Part shown: positions 14,507 through 16,037 of the stretch, one piece after another
Layout: every line of letters begins with the position of its first letter
Position numbering within the stretch: the stretch's first letter is position 1
Origin: Macondimonas sp035325645
Lineage (GTDB): Bacteria; Pseudomonadota; Gammaproteobacteria; UBA5335
Direction: 5' to 3'
Length of the DNA: 16,037 nt
Assembly (NCBI GenBank): GCA_035325645.1
Contig: DAOKZK010000056.1
Location: 1-16,037 of the forward strand
Made by a program: the position numbers and the translations under genes
Notes under the pieces: generated by a model
The model's input: the letters and a program-made list of their open reading frames with translations, nothing else
What the model was told of the DNA's origin: nothing
The model's database searches: none

Positions 14507-15961
14507 ATTCCAGCCCCCGACCGCAAGCCGACCACCACCGATGCCGGAATTGCCGTCCCCAGCGATGAACATTCCTTGACGGTCGGCTCCAACGGCCCGA
14601 TCGTGCTGCACGACCACTACCTGATCGAACAGATGGCGAACTTCAATCGGGAGCGGATCCCCGAACGCCAGCCGCATGCCAAGGGGAGCGGCGCATTTGG
14701 ACACTTCCAGGTCACCCATGACGTGAGCCGCTATACCAAAGCGGCAGTCTTCCAGCCCGGGACGCAAACGGATGTACTGGCGCGATTTTCAACGGTCGCG
14801 GGAGAGCGGGGGAGCCCGGATACCTGGCGCGACCCGCGCGGCTTCGCGCTGAAGTTTTATACCACGGATGGTAACTACGACATGGTGGGCAACAACACGC
14901 CCGTCTTCTTCGTGCGCGATCCACTGAAATTCCAGCATTTCATCCGCTCGCAGAAGCGCCGCGCCGACAGCAATCTGCGGGATCACGACATGCAATGGGA
15001 TTTCTGGACGCTGTCGCCGGAATCCCCCCATCAGGTCACCTGGCTGATGGGAGACCGCGGCATTCCCAAGAGCTGGCGGCACATGAACGGCTATTCCAGC
15101 CACACCTACATGTGGGTGAATGCCGCCGGTGAAAAGTTCTGGGTCAAGTACCACTTCAAGACCGATCAGGGCATCGGTTTCCTGACCCAGGAGGAAGCCG
15201 AGCAGACGGCGGGCGTGGATGCCGACTATCACATGCGCGATCTGTATCAGGCCATCGACCGAGGCGACCACCCGAGTTGGACCCTGCACGTGCAGGTCAT
15301 GCCCTTTGCCGAGTCCGAGACCTATCGATTCAACCCATTCGATCTCACCAAGGTCTGGCCGCATGGCGACTACCCGCTGATTCCGGTGGGCAGGCTGGTG
15401 CTCGATCGCAATCCCACCGACAACCACACCGAGATCGAGCAGGCCGCGTTCGAACCCAACAACTTGGTGCCGGGCATCGGCCTGAGTCCGGACAAGATGC
15501 TGCTGGCGCGCGTGTTTTCCTACGCCGATGCCCACCGCGCACGGCTCGGCGTGAACTACAAGCAGATTCCGGTCAACAAGCCCAAGGTGCCCGTGCACAG
15601 CTACAGCAAGGACGGCGCGATGCGGGTGGAGAAAGTGTCCGATCCGGTTTATGCGCCCAATTCCAAGGGCGGCCCTGCAGCGGATCCCAACCTCAACCCC
15701 GACGTCGCCACCTGGGCGACCAGTGGAGACTTGGTTCGCGCCGCTTACACGCTCCGCCGCGACGACGACGATTTCAGACAGGCGGGCGATTTGGTACGCA
15801 AGGTGATGGATGATGCACAGCGCGAGCGGCTGGTCGCAAACGTGGTAGGGCATCTGCGACAGGGCGTGTCGGCCCCGGTACTGGAGCGCGCCTTCGACTA
15901 TTGGCGCAAAATCGATGCCCACATTGGGGATCGCATCGCCGGGGCTTTCCGGACGGATTGA
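14507..15961 (+). CDS. Heme catalase, small-subunit monofunctional type
   Basis: Cytoplasmic or periplasmic heme enzyme that dismutates hydrogen peroxide. Catalytic residues, numbered from 14507, are H57 in HAKGSGAFGHF, N129 in VGNNTPVFF and the heme-ligand Y339 in RVFSYADAHRARLG. Other family segments are RFSTVAGERGSPDTWRDPRGFA, FWTLSPESPHQ, HMNGYSSHTY and RNPTDNH. At 484 residues it belongs to the small-subunit class and matches Proteus mirabilis catalase length. The start is unusual. The reading frame opens at GTG 14471, which has no good ribosome site. A perfect AGGAGG precedes an in-frame ATT at 14507, and that start gives the family-typical N-terminus. GTG 14471 (496 residues) is the alternative. 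No signal peptide is seen. The gene follows a 215-base gap and is probably transcribed separately, perhaps under peroxide control, though no OxyR-type site was recognised. Confidence 0.95.
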   Translation: MPAPDRKPTTTDAGIAVPSDEHSLTVGSNGPIVLHDHYLIEQMANFNRERIPERQPHAKGSGAFGHFQVTHDVSRYTKAAVFQPGTQTDVLARFSTVAGERGSPDTWRDPRGFALKFYTTDGNYDMVGNNTPVFFVRDPLKFQHFIRSQKRRADSNLRDHDMQWDFWTLSPESPHQVTWLMGDRGIPKSWRHMNGYSSHTYMWVNAAGEKFWVKYHFKTDQGIGFLTQEEAEQTAGVDADYHMRDLYQAIDRGDHPSWTLHVQVMPFAESETYRFNPFDLTKVWPHGDYPLIPVGRLVLDRNPTDNHTEIEQAAFEPNNLVPGIGLSPDKMLLARVFSYADAHRARLGVNYKQIPVNKPKVPVHSYSKDGAMRVEKVSDPVYAPNSKGGPAADPNLNPDVATWATSGDLVRAAYTLRRDDDDFRQAGDLVRKVMDDAQRERLVANVVGHLRQGVSAPVLERAFDYWRKIDAHIGDRIAGAFRTD

Positions 15962-15977
15962 TCGGCCGATTGCAATC
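15961..15977 (+). other. Overlapping palindromes after the catalase stop
   Basis: ATCGGCCGAT (15961-15970) and GATTGCAATC (15968-15977) are two perfect 10-bp palindromes sharing three bases, directly after the catalase stop. They could be a protein site. They do not make a typical terminator because there is no T run. The last 60 bases of the window hold no feature I can support. Confidence 0.2.
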
Positions 15978-16037
15978 TCGCGGTTTCAACGATGCAGCCG
16001 AGTTTGCCGGCGAGACGGGCGTTGCAGGCCTAGAGGG

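Noticed and set aside
15962..16037. Possible start of another gene after the catalase
   Set aside because: One + strand frame stays open to the end, but there is no convincing start codon, ribosome site or motif in so short a stretch.

Overview
This GC-rich window reads as chromosomal DNA of a gammaproteobacterium. GltX, CysM, NagZ, RlmD and the methylthioinosine-type phosphorylase all look like gammaproteobacterial versions from memory. The genus is not determined; a sulfur-oxidising or Chromatiales-like lineage is only a guess. Every protein gene is on the + strand and none looks broken. I see no insertion sequence, phage gene or CRISPR array, and no stretch above 300 bases without a gene.

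Layout. (1) 127-1215: an outer-membrane phospholipase A (PldA) with a cysteine-bearing N-terminal extension. (2) 1298-2698: glutamyl-tRNA synthetase, with one hairpin in its leader and another across its stop codon. (3) 2735-4932: a translationally coupled membrane pair, a long NfeD serine protease and a slipin/stomatin. A membrane-anchored CHASE2 Ser/Thr kinase follows (5008-7527). (4) 7571-7760: tRNA-Ala(GGC) and tRNA-Glu(TTC), with a promoter overlapping the kinase stop codon. (5) 7929-14291: a tightly packed operon of cysM, a PolB-like 3'-5' exonuclease, rlmD, a CYTH triphosphatase, a signal-less YkuD enzyme, nagZ, hpt and mtnP-like. (6) 14507-15961: a heme catalase of the small-subunit class, apparently starting at an ATT codon.

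How the genes fit together. The NfeD/slipin pair is a membrane-domain quality-control module. The YkuD protein and NagZ lie back to back and both look cytoplasmic, which fits muropeptide recycling. The phosphorylase is predicted to release hypoxanthine from methylthioinosine. The neighbouring phosphoribosyltransferase could turn that into IMP, so the pair would couple methionine salvage to purine salvage. GltX and tRNA-Glu lie about 5 kb apart in the same orientation.

Most of the window is core metabolism. The points most worth a second look are the ATT start of the catalase, the ElsL-like YkuD enzyme beside nagZ, the hpt-phosphorylase pair, the divergent CHASE2 sensor kinase and several untranslated hairpins.
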